Assembly (NCBI RefSeq): GCF_000321045.1
Contig: NZ_HE578945.1
Span: forward strand, 112,228-151,759
Length of the DNA stretch: 39,532 bases
Source of the DNA: Phytobacter massiliensis JC163
Lineage (GTDB): Bacteria > Pseudomonadota > Gammaproteobacteria > Enterobacterales > Enterobacteriaceae
Direction of reading: 5' to 3'
The position numbers were made by a program, and so were the translations under genes. A model generated the notes under the pieces. It saw only the letters and a list, made by a program, of their open reading frames with translations, was not told where the DNA came from and searched no databases. Of the stretch, positions 1 through 9,402 are shown in pieces. Numbering within the stretch: the first letter of the stretch is position 1; each line of letters starts with the position of its first letter.

Positions 1-2
1 TT

Positions 3-647
3 GCTTTCGCGGTACTGGCGCTGCTTTGTCTGCTGCCGGTAATGCGCTATTTACCGGCGGCCAGAGAACAGGGCGCTGAAAATAAGCAGTCCTGGCGGCA
101 GGTACTGCTGTGCCGCACGTTGCAGCGCCTGGCGCTGATAGCGTTTATCTGCGGTATCGCGAGCGCCGCATGGTGGAACTTTGGGCCTGATATTCTGCAA
201 AACCATCTTCACATTGCAAAGGAGACCACCAGCATGCTGTGGCTGGTGAGCGGCGGGGCGGGTATTGCAGGCGTCTTTACCGGCGCGCTGGCCGCCCATA
301 TGGGCTGGAACCGGGTTTACTGGCTGGCACTGCTTTGTATGGCCGCGCCGCTGGCGCTGCTGGCATTAAGCCACGGCTATAGCGGCTGGTTTATTCCGGC
401 GGCGGCGCTCTGCGGCGTGGGCTATATCACCCTCTCCGGCGTGCTGCTGGTCTGCGGCGCGTCTGCCACGGCGCAGGCACCGGCTACCGGGGTGGGTATC
501 GTCTTTTTTATGCTGGCAACGGGGCAGGTGGCAGGCTCGGTCGTTTTCGGCCAGCTTTATGGGCTGCTGGGGGCGGCGTTGTCGCTGTGGATTTTTGCCG
601 GCCTGGCGCTGCTTATTATGCTGCTGCCGCCGACAAAAGGCGCTTAG
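3..647 (+). CDS. MFS transporter, C-terminal part (5' end outside window)
   Basis: This is the C-terminal 214 residues of a major facilitator superfamily permease; the frame is open to the left edge, so the start lies upstream. It shows about six hydrophobic segments separated by short loops, as expected for the second half of a 12-helix carrier, with the typical cytoplasmic central loop (basic, [14 protein letters not shown]) before the seventh helix. The substrate cannot be read from the sequence. Its stop codon overlaps the stop of the convergent xseA by a few bases, so the two genes run head to tail against each other without a spacer. Confidence 0.8.
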   Translation, partial: AFAVLALLCLLPVMRYLPAAREQGAENKQSWRQVLLCRTLQRLALIAFICGIASAAWWNFGPDILQNHLHIAKETTSMLWLVSGGAGIAGVFTGALAAHMGWNRVYWLALLCMAAPLALLALSHGYSGWFIPAAALCGVGYITLSGVLLVCGASATAQAPATGVGIVFFMLATGQVAGSVVFGQLYGLLGAALSLWIFAGLALLIMLLPPTKGA

Positions 648-2026
648 TCCGCCCTGCGGGGTTTACGCGCCCGTGTTTTTTTCACAGGCTGGACGCTTTT
701 CACTTCACTTTCCACCAGGCCATCAGCGAGACGGGTAGTAAGCGTATCACCGGCTTTGACCTGCTTCGTCTGTTTGAGCACGTTCCCGTCGGCAGCGGTG
801 GTGACGCTATAGCCGCGCGCCAGCGTCGACAGCGGGCTGACCGCTTCAAGGTGCGTTACCGCATTGCCAAAGCGCTCCCGCGTTTCGCTCAGCCGCGCGC
901 GCAGGTTTTCCGCCAGCCGGTATTCGAGCTGCTGAATGCGGGTTTGCGCGCGTAAGATGCGCGGCTGCGGGTTTTGCTGATTCAGGCGCTGGGCGAGGCG
1001 ACTGTTGCGCTGTACGGCCTGCTTAAGCTGGTTATCGAGGGCGAAACGCATCCGCTGGCGCAGTTTTTCCAGCACCGTTTGCTGACGGGCAAGGCGCAGC
1101 TGCGGATGCTGCTGTTGCAGCCTGTGGTTCAGTTGGGTAAAGCGCCGGGTGCGGTTAGCGATGAAAAAGTCCATCGCCATCTCAAGGCGCTGCTGTACTG
1201 ACTGGATTTGCCGCAGCAGCTCCAGCTGATTGCGGCTGACGATTTCTGCCGCTGCCGAAGGGGTTGGCGCACGGAGGTCGGCGACAAAATCGGCGATGGT
1301 GACATCGGTTTCATGGCCCACCGCGCTCACCACCGGTATCTGGCTGGCGAAGATAGCGCGGGCTACCCGCTCGTCGTTAAAACTCCATAAATCTTCGAGG
1401 GAGCCGCCGCCGCGCCCGACAATCAGCACGTCGCACTCCTGGCGCGCATTCGCCCGCTCGATGGCGCGCACAATCTGCCCCGGCGCATCGTCGCCCTGCA
1501 CCGCCGTCGGGTAGATGACGACCGGCAACGACGGATCGCGGCGTTTCAACACATGCAGGATATCATGCAGGGCGGCACCGGTTTTCGAGGTGATAACCCC
1601 GACGCAGTGGGCAGGGGAGGGCAGCGGTTTTTTAAACTGCTGGTCGAACAGCCCCTGCGCCTGCAACGCCGCTTTAAGCTGCTCGTACTTCTGCTGCAGT
1701 AAGCCTTCGCCCGCCGGTTGCATGCTCTCAACAATGATCTGGTAGTCACCGCGCGGGTCATACAGCGTCACCGAGGCGCGCACCAGCACCTGCTGGCCGT
1801 GCTGCGGCCGGAAAGTGACGCGCCGGTTGCTGTTGCGGAACATTGCGCCGCGCACCTGGGCGGTGTCATCTTTCAGGGTGAAGTACCAGTGACCGGAAGC
1901 CGGCTGGGTAAAATTGGAGATTTCGCCGGTGATCCACACCTGGCCCATTTCACGTTCCAGCAGCGTTCGCACCGTCTGATTCAGACGGCTTACAGTAAAA
2001 ATTGCGGGGGATTGAGGGGGTAACAT
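644..2026 (-). CDS. xseA: Exodeoxyribonuclease VII large subunit
   Basis: XseA is the catalytic large subunit of exonuclease VII, which with XseB degrades single-stranded DNA from both ends in the cytoplasm. The N-terminal OB-fold (about residues 5-100, with [20 protein letters not shown]) is followed by the catalytic domain ([40 protein letters not shown]), then a long coiled-coil region rich in Gln/Arg/Leu and a conserved C-terminal segment (LARGYSVTT). I chose the ATG giving [15 protein letters not shown], as in Escherichia coli; the result, 460 residues, is close to the 456 of E. coli. An in-frame ATG seven codons upstream is less likely. It is divergent from guaB, the standard enterobacterial arrangement. 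Confidence 0.97.
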   Translation of the reverse strand: MLPPQSPAIFTVSRLNQTVRTLLEREMGQVWITGEISNFTQPASGHWYFTLKDDTAQVRGAMFRNSNRRVTFRPQHGQQVLVRASVTLYDPRGDYQIIVESMQPAGEGLLQQKYEQLKAALQAQGLFDQQFKKPLPSPAHCVGVITSKTGAALHDILHVLKRRDPSLPVVIYPTAVQGDDAPGQIVRAIERANARQECDVLIVGRGGGSLEDLWSFNDERVARAIFASQIPVVSAVGHETDVTIADFVADLRAPTPSAAAEIVSRNQLELLRQIQSVQQRLEMAMDFFIANRTRRFTQLNHRLQQQHPQLRLARQQTVLEKLRQRMRFALDNQLKQAVQRNSRLAQRLNQQNPQPRILRAQTRIQQLEYRLAENLRARLSETRERFGNAVTHLEAVSPLSTLARGYSVTTAADGNVLKQTKQVKAGDTLTTRLADGLVESEVKSVQPVKKTRARKPRRAD

Positions 2027-2120
2027 GTGAGCGGGATCAAATTTCAAATCAGCAGGTTATTCAATCGATAGTAACCCGTCACGAGGCGATAGCAAGTATT
2101 TTTCTCAAAAATATGTGGAA

Positions 2121-2144
2121 GCAATCGGTTACGCTCTGTATAAT
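2121..2144 (+). promoter_or_regulatory. guaBA promoter with PurR operator
   Basis: A PurR-box-like palindrome, GCAATCGGTTACGCTC, occupies 2121-2136 and is followed at once by a perfect TATAAT -10 box at 2139-2144. In E. coli the guaBA promoter is repressed by PurR at a site of the same sequence type, placed over the promoter. Position and sequence both fit; the exact -35 and transcription start are not assigned. Confidence 0.75.
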
Positions 2145-2185
2145 GCCACGGCAATATTTAACCACCCAGGTCAGAGATATTGCCC

Positions 2186-3652
2186 ATGCTACGTATCGCT
2201 AAAGAAGCCCTGACGTTTGACGACGTCCTCCTCGTTCCCGCTCACTCCACCGTTCTGCCGAATACCGCCGATTTGAGCACTCAGCTCACGAAGACCATTC
2301 GTCTGAATATTCCGATGCTCTCCGCAGCAATGGATACCGTTACGGAAGCGCGCCTGGCCATCGCCCTGGCACAGGAAGGCGGCATTGGCTTTATTCATAA
2401 AAACATGTCCATTGAACGCCAGGCTGAAGAAGTTCGTCGCGTGAAAAAGCATGAATCTGGCGTAGTGACCGATCCGCAGACCGTCCTGCCGACCACCACC
2501 CTGCGCGAAGTGAAAGAGCTGACCGAGCGTAACGGTTTTGCCGGTTACCCGGTGGTTGCCGAAGATAACGAACTGGTGGGCATTATCACCGGCCGCGATG
2601 TGCGTTTCGTCACCGATCTTAACCAACCGGTCAGCGTGTATATGACGCCGAAAGAGCGACTGGTCACCGTTCGTGAAGGCGAAGCCCGCGAAGTTGTGCT
2701 GGCGAAAATGCACGAAAAACGGGTTGAAAAGGCGCTGGTGGTTGATGATAACTTCCACCTCATCGGCATGATCACCGTAAAAGACTTCCAGAAAGCAGAG
2801 CGTAAACCGAACTCCTGTAAAGATGAGAAGGGCCGTCTGCGCGTAGGTGCTGCCGTTGGCGCGGGCGCGGGCAATGAAGAGCGTGTCGATGCGCTGGTGG
2901 CGGCTGGCGTTGACGTGCTGCTGATTGACTCCTCTCACGGCCACTCCGAAGGCGTTCTGCAGCGTATCCGCGAAACCCGCGCGAAATATCCTGACCTGCA
3001 AATCATCGGCGGCAACGTGGCAACCGGCGCAGGCGCTCGCGCGCTGGCGGAAGCGGGTTGCAGCGCGGTGAAAGTGGGTATCGGCCCCGGCTCTATCTGT
3101 ACGACCCGTATCGTTACCGGCGTGGGCGTGCCGCAGATTACTGCCGTTTCCGACGCGGTAGAAGCGCTGGAAGGCACCGGGATTCCGGTTATCGCCGATG
3201 GCGGCATCCGTTTCTCCGGCGATATTGCTAAAGCGATTGCCGCAGGCGCAAGCGCGGTGATGGTCGGCTCCATGCTGGCAGGCACCGAAGAATCCCCCGG
3301 TGAAATTGAACTCTACCAGGGCCGCTCTTACAAATCTTACCGCGGCATGGGCTCGCTGGGCGCGATGTCTAAAGGCTCTTCTGACCGCTATTTCCAGTCA
3401 GATAACGCCGCCGACAAACTGGTGCCGGAAGGTATCGAAGGCCGCGTGGCGTATAAAGGCCGCCTGAAAGAGATTATCCACCAGCAGATGGGCGGCCTGC
3501 GCTCCTGTATGGGGCTGACCGGCTGTGGTACTATCGACGCTCTGCGCACCAAAGCTGAATTTGTGCGTATCAGCGGTGCAGGTATTCAGGAAAGCCACGT
3601 GCACGACGTGACCATTACCAAGGAATCCCCGAACTACCGTATGGGTTCCTGA
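2186..3652 (+). CDS. guaB: Inosine-5'-monophosphate dehydrogenase
   Basis: GuaB oxidises IMP to XMP with NAD+, the committed step of guanine nucleotide synthesis. The 488-residue product matches the E. coli length. It has the N-terminal part of the TIM barrel ([19 protein letters not shown]), two CBS domains inserted at about residues 95-200 ([31 protein letters not shown]), the catalytic loop [15 protein letters not shown] with its active-site Cys, and the flap RGMGSLGAM. The ATG at 2186 is preferred over an upstream in-frame TTG because it gives the conserved N-terminus. It is the first gene of the guaBA operon. Confidence 0.99.
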   Translation: MLRIAKEALTFDDVLLVPAHSTVLPNTADLSTQLTKTIRLNIPMLSAAMDTVTEARLAIALAQEGGIGFIHKNMSIERQAEEVRRVKKHESGVVTDPQTVLPTTTLREVKELTERNGFAGYPVVAEDNELVGIITGRDVRFVTDLNQPVSVYMTPKERLVTVREGEAREVVLAKMHEKRVEKALVVDDNFHLIGMITVKDFQKAERKPNSCKDEKGRLRVGAAVGAGAGNEERVDALVAAGVDVLLIDSSHGHSEGVLQRIRETRAKYPDLQIIGGNVATGAGARALAEAGCSAVKVGIGPGSICTTRIVTGVGVPQITAVSDAVEALEGTGIPVIADGGIRFSGDIAKAIAAGASAVMVGSMLAGTEESPGEIELYQGRSYKSYRGMGSLGAMSKGSSDRYFQSDNAADKLVPEGIEGRVAYKGRLKEIIHQQMGGLRSCMGLTGCGTIDALRTKAEFVRISGAGIQESHVHDVTITKESPNYRMGS

Positions 3653-3660
3653 TTTTTACT

Positions 3661-3683
3661 TCGCCCGGCTCCGCGCCGGGCGA
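3661..3683 (+). terminator. Hairpin between guaB and guaA
   Basis: A 9-bp GC-rich inverted repeat (TCGCCCGGC / GCCGGGCGA) with a 5-base loop is followed by TTTTG. It sits in the 61-bp guaB-guaA gap and probably acts as a weak intra-operon terminator or mRNA stabiliser rather than a full stop, because guaA has no obvious promoter of its own. Confidence 0.6.
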
Positions 3684-3713
3684 TTTTGTTGACTTGCCTC
3701 GGAATTAGCGTCA

Positions 3714-5291
3714 ATGACGGACAATATTCATAACCATCGCATTCTTATTCTCGATTTTGGTTCACAGTACACACAGCTTGTTGCCCGCCGCGTCCGCGAA
3801 CTGGGCGTTTACTGCGAGCTGTGGGCGTGGGATGTTACCGAAGCGCAAATCCGCGACTTCAATCCTAACGGCATTATTCTTTCCGGCGGCCCGGAGAGCA
3901 CCACCGAAGAGAACAGCCCGCGCGCGCCGCAGTATGTGTTTGACGCTGGCGTACCGGTTCTTGGCGTCTGCTACGGTATGCAAACAATGGCAATGCAGCT
4001 TGGCGGCCACGTTGAAGGCTCTAACGAGCGTGAGTTTGGCTATGCGCAGGTAGAAGTACAGACTGAAAGCGCGCTGATTCGCGATATCGAAGACGCCCTG
4101 ACCGCAGAAGGTAAAGCGCTGCTTGACGTCTGGATGAGCCACGGCGATAAAGTGACCGCCATCCCTGAAGGGTTCGTTACCGTCGCCAGCACCGAGACCT
4201 GCCCGTTCGCCATTATGGCTAACGAAGAGAAGCGTTTCTACGGCGTTCAGTTCCATCCGGAAGTGACCCATACCCGCCAGGGCCTGCGTATGCTGGAGCG
4301 TTTTGTACGCGACATCTGCCAGTGTGAAGCGCTGTGGACCCCGGCGAAGATTATTGACGACGCCATTGAGCGCATCCGCGCGCAGGTGGGCAACGATAAA
4401 GTCATCCTTGGCCTTTCCGGCGGCGTTGACTCCTCCGTTACCGCCATGCTGCTGCACCGCGCCATCGGCAAAAACCTTACCTGTGTCTTTGTCGATAACG
4501 GTCTGTTGCGCCTGAATGAAGCCGAGCAGGTTATGGATATGTTCGGCGACCATTTCGGCCTGAACATTGTTCACGTTCCGGCGGAGGAGCGTTTCCTCTC
4601 TGCGCTGGCGGGAGAAAATGACCCGGAAGCGAAGCGTAAAATCATCGGCCGCGTGTTTGTTGAAGTGTTCGACGAAGAAGCGCTCAAGCTCGAGGATGTG
4701 AAATGGCTGGCGCAGGGTACTATCTACCCTGACGTGATTGAGTCCGCCGCTTCTGCCACCGGCAAAGCCCACGTTATCAAATCTCACCATAACGTCGGCG
4801 GCCTGCCGAAAGAGATGAAGATGGGGCTCGTTGAGCCGCTGAAAGAGCTGTTCAAAGACGAAGTGCGCAAAATCGGCCTCGAGCTGGGCCTGCCTTACGA
4901 CATGCTCTATCGCCACCCGTTCCCGGGGCCAGGCCTCGGCGTGCGCGTGCTGGGCGAAGTGAAAAAAGAGTACTGCGACCTGCTGCGTCGCGCGGACGCT
5001 ATTTTCATTGAAGAGCTGCGTAAAGCCGATCTCTACAACAAAGTGAGCCAGGCATTTACCGTGTTCCTGCCGGTTCGCTCCGTTGGCGTGATGGGCGACG
5101 GTCGTAAATATGACTGGGTTGTCTCCCTGCGTGCGGTAGAGACCATCGACTTTATGACCGCCCACTGGGCGCACCTGCCGTATGATTTCCTCGGCCGGGT
5201 GTCTAACCGCATCATCAATGAAGTTAACGGTATTTCCCGCGTGGTGTATGACATCAGCGGCAAGCCGCCAGCGACCATTGAGTGGGAATAA
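3714..5291 (+). CDS. guaA: GMP synthase, glutamine-hydrolysing
   Basis: GuaA aminates XMP to GMP using glutamine and ATP. The 525-residue product equals the E. coli length. It has an N-terminal class I glutamine amidotransferase domain (nucleophile Cys in [10 protein letters not shown], His/Glu in [10 protein letters not shown]), an ATP-pyrophosphatase domain with the P-loop [15 protein letters not shown], and the C-terminal dimerisation domain ending in ATIEWE. The last four codons plus stop form the 15-bp core repeated at 24762-24776. An integrated element therefore follows the gene and supplies its present 3' flank without changing the protein. Confidence 0.99.
   Translation: MTDNIHNHRILILDFGSQYTQLVARRVRELGVYCELWAWDVTEAQIRDFNPNGIILSGGPESTTEENSPRAPQYVFDAGVPVLGVCYGMQTMAMQLGGHVEGSNEREFGYAQVEVQTESALIRDIEDALTAEGKALLDVWMSHGDKVTAIPEGFVTVASTETCPFAIMANEEKRFYGVQFHPEVTHTRQGLRMLERFVRDICQCEALWTPAKIIDDAIERIRAQVGNDKVILGLSGGVDSSVTAMLLHRAIGKNLTCVFVDNGLLRLNEAEQVMDMFGDHFGLNIVHVPAEERFLSALAGENDPEAKRKIIGRVFVEVFDEEALKLEDVKWLAQGTIYPDVIESAASATGKAHVIKSHHNVGGLPKEMKMGLVEPLKELFKDEVRKIGLELGLPYDMLYRHPFPGPGLGVRVLGEVKKEYCDLLRRADAIFIEELRKADLYNKVSQAFTVFLPVRSVGVMGDGRKYDWVVSLRAVETIDFMTAHWAHLPYDFLGRVSNRIINEVNGISRVVYDISGKPPATIEWE
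5277..5291 (+). repeat. attL core of the guaA-integrated island
   Basis: ATTGAGTGGGAATAA is the exact 3' end of guaA (codons Ile-Glu-Trp-Glu-stop). It recurs as a perfect direct repeat at 24762-24776. Only the left copy is attached to an intact guaA. The integrase gene lies about 300 bp inside this end, as expected for an element that attacks the 3' end of a gene and restores it. Confidence 0.88.
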
Positions 5292-5303
5292 TTTCGCGTC
5301 TGG

Positions 5304-5364
5304 CAACAGCCTGCACGTAAAAGCAGTAAAGTACCTCTAAGCCCGCGTAACTGCGGGCTTTTTT
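5304..5364 (+). terminator. guaA terminator (island-side copy)
   Basis: AAGCCCGC at 5339-5346 pairs with GCGGGCTT at 5353-5360 and is followed by a T-run, a rho-independent terminator for guaBA. The whole stretch 5304-5364 is related to 25800-25856, including the shared AACAGCCTGCA and TAAAAGCAGTA blocks. It lies on the element side of the attL core, so the island appears to bring its own imitation of the guaA terminator. Confidence 0.8.
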
Positions 5365-5431
5365 GTTTTTATGTCTGGCACTTTCTGGCAGCTGTTAGCA
5401 ACGGGAAGCACGGTTTTTTCAATGGAATTTT

Positions 5432-5570
5432 TGATGGTACTCTCTGATTTCGAATTCAGGTTTGAAAAAGTACCATGTGATAAATTTCGGTTGAGTTATG
5501 GTATTTGTTTTTATAACTCAATTAAAAACAGAGAGTTAAACAACTTTTCTGAATTTTTTACAACATGGTA
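5432..5570 (+). promoter_or_regulatory. Candidate integrase arm-type sites, left end
   Basis: The motif ATGGTA(T/C) occurs at 5434, 5498 and 5565, and inverted at 5471-5476, all between attL and the integrase gene. The same motif appears twice, 12 bp apart, just inside attR (24685 and 24697). Repeated short motifs at both ends of an integrated element are typical of integrase arm-binding sites. The same bases could also serve as the int promoter region. No binding data stand behind this. Confidence 0.4.
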
Positions 5571-5597
5571 TTTTTTGATAAAGGAAAACAATAAACC

Positions 5598-6788
5598 ATG
5601 TTGACTGACACCAGGCTGCGTCACCTTAAGCCGAAGGAGAAACTCTATAAAGTTAATGACCGTGATGGTCTGTATGTTGCGGTCACTCCGGCTGGAACTA
5701 TTTCATTTCGTTATAACTATTCAATAAACGGAAGACAGGAGACCGTTACTTTTGGCCGCTATGGTGTTGGAGGGATCACGCTTGCAGAAGCGCGTGAACG
5801 GCTCAATGAAGCCAAAAAAATGGTTGCCAGTGGAAGATCGCCTGCGAGGGAAAAAGCCAGAGATAAAGCGCGTATCAAAGATGCGGAGACTTTTGGTGCG
5901 TGGGCTGAGAAATGGTTACGTGGTTATCAAATGGCTGAATCGACGCGTGATATGCGGCGTTCGGTATATCAAAGGGAGTTGAAGTCAAAATTTGCCCAGC
6001 AGAAACTTAGTGAGATTACACATGAAGACTTACGCGCATTAACCGATAACATTGTCGAGAGAGGGGCACCGGCGACAGCTGTACACGCCAGAGAGATTGT
6101 ATTGCAAGTCTATCGCTGGGCTATTGAGCGCGGTCAGAAGGTGGAGAATCCAGCTGATCTGGTACGGCCTGCAAGCATAGCGAAATTTGAGCCTCGAGAC
6201 AGAGTATTGACGCCAATTGAAATTGGTCTGATGTATCGGTATATGGAACGGGTAGGAACGACGCCATCAATCAGAGCAGCGGTTAAACTATTGCTGTTAA
6301 CGATGGTACGTAAAAGTGAGCTTACTAACGCAACCTGGAACGAGATCAATTTTAGTGAGGCATTATGGACGATACCAAAGGAGAGGATGAAACGACGTAA
6401 TCCACATTTGGTTTTTCTTTCCAGACAGGCAATGGATATTATGATTGCTCTCAAAACCTTTGCCGGTAGCTCTGATTTTATCCTTCCTTCGCGGTACGAT
6501 TCCGATGCGCCAATGAGTAGCGCTACTTTAAACCGGGTTTTGACACTGACGTATCGCCTGGCTCAGAAAGAAGGGGAGTTGTTGCCTAAGTTTGGTCCCC
6601 ATGACTTACGGCGTACAGCCAGCACCTTGCTACATGAGGCCGGGTACAATACTGACTGGATTGAGAAGAGCCTTGCCCATGAACAAAAAGGGGTACGAGC
6701 TGTTTATAACAAGGCTGAATATCGTGAGCAGAGGGCTGAGATGCTACAAGATTGGGCGAATATGATTGATGAATGGACTAGTAAGTAG
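5598..6788 (+). CDS. Tyrosine recombinase / integrase (P4-type)
   Basis: This 396-residue integrase is predicted to insert and excise the island at guaA. The N-terminal DUF4102-type arm-binding domain (about 1-90, LTDTRLRHLKPKEKLYKVND) is followed by a SAM-like core-binding domain (about 95-180) and the catalytic domain. The full catalytic set is visible: R238 (MVRKSEL), H335 and R338 (HDLRRTAS), H361 (LAHE) and the nucleophile Y370 (VYNKAEY). The start ATG has AAGGA about 13 bases upstream. It reads away from attL into the element, the usual placement. Nothing suggests loss of function. Confidence 0.95.
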   Translation: MLTDTRLRHLKPKEKLYKVNDRDGLYVAVTPAGTISFRYNYSINGRQETVTFGRYGVGGITLAEARERLNEAKKMVASGRSPAREKARDKARIKDAETFGAWAEKWLRGYQMAESTRDMRRSVYQRELKSKFAQQKLSEITHEDLRALTDNIVERGAPATAVHAREIVLQVYRWAIERGQKVENPADLVRPASIAKFEPRDRVLTPIEIGLMYRYMERVGTTPSIRAAVKLLLLTMVRKSELTNATWNEINFSEALWTIPKERMKRRNPHLVFLSRQAMDIMIALKTFAGSSDFILPSRYDSDAPMSSATLNRVLTLTYRLAQKEGELLPKFGPHDLRRTASTLLHEAGYNTDWIEKSLAHEQKGVRAVYNKAEYREQRAEMLQDWANMIDEWTSK

Positions 6789-6841
6789 TTAACAATCAGT
6801 GAGTTAAGTGGATATGCTTCTTTTATCTACGCTAGGAGAGC

Positions 6842-6860
6842 AATTTTAGCCGCTAAAATT
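6842..6860. promoter_or_regulatory. TrbA-operator-like palindrome 1
   Basis: This is a perfect 19-bp inverted repeat AATTTTAGC-C-GCTAAAATT. It matches the pattern of RK2 TrbA operators as I recall it (TTTAGC-S-GCTAAA with A/T-rich flanks). It lies 51 bp upstream of the GTG start of the membrane-protein gene at 6912, a position suited to repressing that gene's promoter. No trbA gene is seen in the window. Confidence 0.65.
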
Positions 6861-6911
6861 TACTGAATCTTTACTGGTTTTATCTGGATTGCATAAAAAG
6901 GAAAAATAAGA

Positions 6912-7541
6912 GTGCCTGAGTTGTCTGTAATTATACAATGGATGAATCAATACCCTAAGACCGGCTGGCTATTGCTGTGTGTCTATATTGCACTCGGTGT
7001 AGTTCGTCACAGAGTAATTAATGCTGAATCTGGAAGTGTATTTCGTGGACTATTCAATCTTAGAAAGCGCCGGCTAGAGCAAATGCTGACACAGTCATAT
7101 TTGAATAAAAATGCGGTCCGTCTGGCAAAGCGTGAGCTTCGTCAGCGCAGCCTTCATCGGCTCACAGGCTTGTATAACTATCGGCTGCAGGATTTGGCTG
7201 TAATAATGTGTGATCGTTATGGGTTGCGGGCTGGTTATCTCAAGCCGTGGCGTAACTGGCTCGAAGAACGGGATGGACGGATTGTGTTCAACAGGAAATG
7301 GCATTGTTATCGCTGGCGTCTTTTTCTGGCAGGTCAGATTGCAAACGCAGTTCTACTGATAGTATTCATAGTCTATATAGTTTCTCATGCTTCGGCCGAA
7401 ATGATCGCACCGCTTATGATGGCCTTTATGCTTGTATGGTGGTTTCCGTGGCTAATGGCCACCTCGGTACCTACCCCAAGGTGGACTCGCGAAATGGAAG
7501 TCTATCTGGAGAAATTTAACGCTGGACAAACTATAGTCTAA
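6912..7541 (+). CDS. Small integral membrane protein of unknown function
   Basis: I do not recognise this 209-residue protein. It begins with GTG, with AAAAGGA about 12 bases upstream. One hydrophobic segment lies near the N-terminus (about 17-32) and two closely spaced ones near the C-terminus (about 141-160 and 163-185, with a Trp-rich VWWFPW). Between them is a strongly basic region (RKRRLEQ, KRELRQRSLHR) of about 100 residues that is probably cytoplasmic. It stands alone between the integrase and a 700-bp gap, and a TrbA-operator-like palindrome sits directly upstream. That suggests it was once part of an IncP-like transfer regulon, perhaps an entry-exclusion or regulatory membrane protein. 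That role is a guess from position only. Confidence 0.6.
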   Translation: MPELSVIIQWMNQYPKTGWLLLCVYIALGVVRHRVINAESGSVFRGLFNLRKRRLEQMLTQSYLNKNAVRLAKRELRQRSLHRLTGLYNYRLQDLAVIMCDRYGLRAGYLKPWRNWLEERDGRIVFNRKWHCYRWRLFLAGQIANAVLLIVFIVYIVSHASAEMIAPLMMAFMLVWWFPWLMATSVPTPRWTREMEVYLEKFNAGQTIV

Positions 7542-8249
7542 ACTATCCTTTTTGGTCATACATTTAGAGTAAATTGTCAGAGTTTTGGAAGATTCCATCC
7601 TACGAGTAATACTCACAAGGTAATTCACATAATCAATAGGTTAAGTCATAAGTTTCTTGACCCTACATGAGAAAACGAATTTTAGCTGCTAAAATTTTGG
7701 GCATGTTTTGACCTAAATGCCACCGACATGATTCTAATAATTAAGCCAGTATCTAATGAGCCAAGATAAGACAACTGTAAACGCCCCTTGGCTTAGACTT
7801 GCTTTCAGGAAAGCGAATGCTTTTTATGGTCAGGGACAAGTAAGGGGATGAGCCATTGCATAACCATAAAACCAATTCGTTCTATGTCATTACAGATCGG
7901 CTTCAGTGATTTACTGGTGAGGTAGTATCACTGTGATCCGTTTTGCATAACGCTTACAGCTGCGCTACAAACAATAAACTATAATACTGTATTTTCAAAA
8001 TCATCAATTTGAAGCAGGGTAATCGCGAAAAACCCTTGTAAGTGGCTGGTTATAATTCAATAAAGTGGATGATATTAAGACTTAAACTGCCACCATAATA
8101 GTTCGTGGATATACTATTTTAAATATAAAATTCTTTCCTCACCGACGCTAAGGCATTGGACACAGCCTGCTTTGTCATAGTTGTGTAGTGATTTTTTTCT
8201 AAAACCTGTGCGGTTTCAAACTGCTTAAAACCTTGGTGTTTTAATATGA
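7542..8249. other. Gene-poor A+T-rich interval with one palindrome
   Basis: About 700 bp without a convincing reading frame on either strand. The only structure I can support is the TrbA-operator-like palindrome at 7678-7696. The interval probably marks material lost from the ancestral plasmid backbone. Confidence 0.5.
7678..7696. promoter_or_regulatory. TrbA-operator-like palindrome 2
   Basis: The 19-bp inverted repeat AATTTTAGC-T-GCTAAAATT is identical to the copy at 6842 except for the central base. No gene start lies close downstream on either strand, so this copy looks stranded after deletion of the gene it controlled. Confidence 0.55.
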
Positions 8250-9080
8250 TTATTTTTTCTTAGTATCAGTGAATTTGGAGTCAACCATTCGTCTGGCGAT
8301 ATTCCTAAGTTTATCTAGATCTGCTGGGGTTAAAGTTTGACCCTGTATCCACTCATGAAAATATGTATCAATCAATATATCCCCTGTGTTTGCGTTAGCT
8401 TTATGCGGTTTAGCGCATTGCCGTCTAAGCCTTATTAATTCTTTATTGAACTGTTCGAGAGACCGCTTTCCTTGTCTGTATTTGGGATTCCATAGACCAT
8501 TGATGAGTTTGGGCCTATGGTCAGAACAATATCGATGACTAAGGACCTGTTTTTCATGAACGGGGAACTCATTATCGTTAGCAACAAATTCTGATATCTC
8601 ACTGATCAAATTGGAAAATTCGGTTAGATTACCGCAGAACTCGCAATAACCGAGCTTGCGCTGTGAATTTATAGTTACTCCTTTTGCAGGAGAGGATTTC
8701 TTCGGCCGCTTGGATGCGCACTCACTGACTAATTCAATAAGAGACTCAATCGTAGCGGTAAAGCATTTATCAAGAGAAGTTTGTTGATCTAAAGTCAGAA
8801 CGAAATTACGCAAAAGAAGTCTTTGTGCCTGTACTACGACGTTTAAGCCCACTTTTTTAAGTACTTCGCTAAATCCTAGATTTACTCCAGAAATGTAGTC
8901 TTTATGACTTGGTGACAGGGAATTTACATAAGCAGCTACTGCTGGATCAATAACTTCCTGTATGAGACGCAGTATTGGATACCTCCGTGAAAATATGGAG
9001 TACGGAGAACTACGCTCTTCAAATAATTTAATTGCAGTTGCAACTGTGAGGTCACAGCCTTCCCAGATAGTAATTTTCAT
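8250..9080 (-). CDS. Unknown Cys-rich protein, possible zinc binding
   Basis: I do not recognise this protein of about 276 residues. The frame is open to 9182, but the upstream 34 codons run into the ribosome-binding region of the divergent AlpA-like gene, so I prefer the ATG at 9080 (MKITIWEG); the ATG at 9089 is an alternative. The middle has a CEFCGN motif followed some 40 residues later by YCSDHRP, together a plausible Cys2-CysHis zinc site. The C-terminal third is basic (RQGKRSLEQFNKELIRLRRQCAKPHK). Divergent placement against the alpA-repA-repC block suggests a plasmid maintenance or regulatory role, but that is context only. Confidence 0.6.
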   Translation of the reverse strand: MKITIWEGCDLTVATAIKLFEERSSPYSIFSRRYPILRLIQEVIDPAVAAYVNSLSPSHKDYISGVNLGFSEVLKKVGLNVVVQAQRLLLRNFVLTLDQQTSLDKCFTATIESLIELVSECASKRPKKSSPAKGVTINSQRKLGYCEFCGNLTEFSNLISEISEFVANDNEFPVHEKQVLSHRYCSDHRPKLINGLWNPKYRQGKRSLEQFNKELIRLRRQCAKPHKANANTGDILIDTYFHEWIQGQTLTPADLDKLRNIARRMVDSKFTDTKKK

Positions 9081-9166
9081 GTCAACCATTTTAGCCAATG
9101 AATAGGTTTTAGCAAGTGGTAATGCTTGGCATTGTATAGGCCTGATTGGAAACAGGAGGAAGGCAG

Positions 9167-9397
9167 ATGCAAACAAAAGCACATAGCACGCTCATTAACA
9201 GAAAAACACTTCTGGAAATGATCCCATTATCAGCCCGCACTATATATAACCTTGAACAGCGAGGCGAGTTTCCTCGCCGTATAGCACTTACTAGCCGAAA
9301 TGTTGCATGGCAGTTATCCGAAGTAGAGCAGTGGATTGCGGATCGTAAATCAGCAATGTTTAAAGCGGCCAGACCCGGTGTTGTTTTAGGTAGGTAA
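9167..9397 (+). CDS. AlpA-family transcriptional regulator
   Basis: This is a 76-residue winged-helix DNA-binding protein of the AlpA/phage-excisionase group. The core is LINRKTLLEMIPLSARTIYN (helix-turn-helix) followed by FPRRIALTSRNVAWQLSEVEQWI, the classic AlpA ending where the tryptophan packs against the wing. The ATG at 9167 is chosen because GGAGGAAGG lies 5-13 bases upstream; an in-frame TTG 21 bases earlier lies inside that region. It stands 5 bp before repA, so it is likely the first gene of an alpA-repA-repC operon. It may regulate replication or, as AlpA does for CP4-type elements, excision by the integrase. Confidence 0.85.
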   Translation: MQTKAHSTLINRKTLLEMIPLSARTIYNLEQRGEFPRRIALTSRNVAWQLSEVEQWIADRKSAMFKAARPGVVLGR

Positions 9398-9402
9398 CAG
9401 CA

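Noticed and set aside
2189-3001. Long open frame antisense to guaB
   Set aside because: Same reason: shadow frame under a highly conserved gene.
3762-5306. Long open frame antisense to guaA (514 codons)
   Set aside because: It mirrors guaA codon structure, has no recognisable domain and no ribosome site; a shadow of a GC-rich gene.
5371-5604. 77-codon frame between attL and the integrase
   Set aside because: Low-complexity composition in the attachment-arm region, overlaps the int start, no similarity recognised.
9082-9092. Half TrbA-like site (ATTTTAGC) before the Cys-rich gene
   Set aside because: Only one half-site is present; not counted with the four palindromes.
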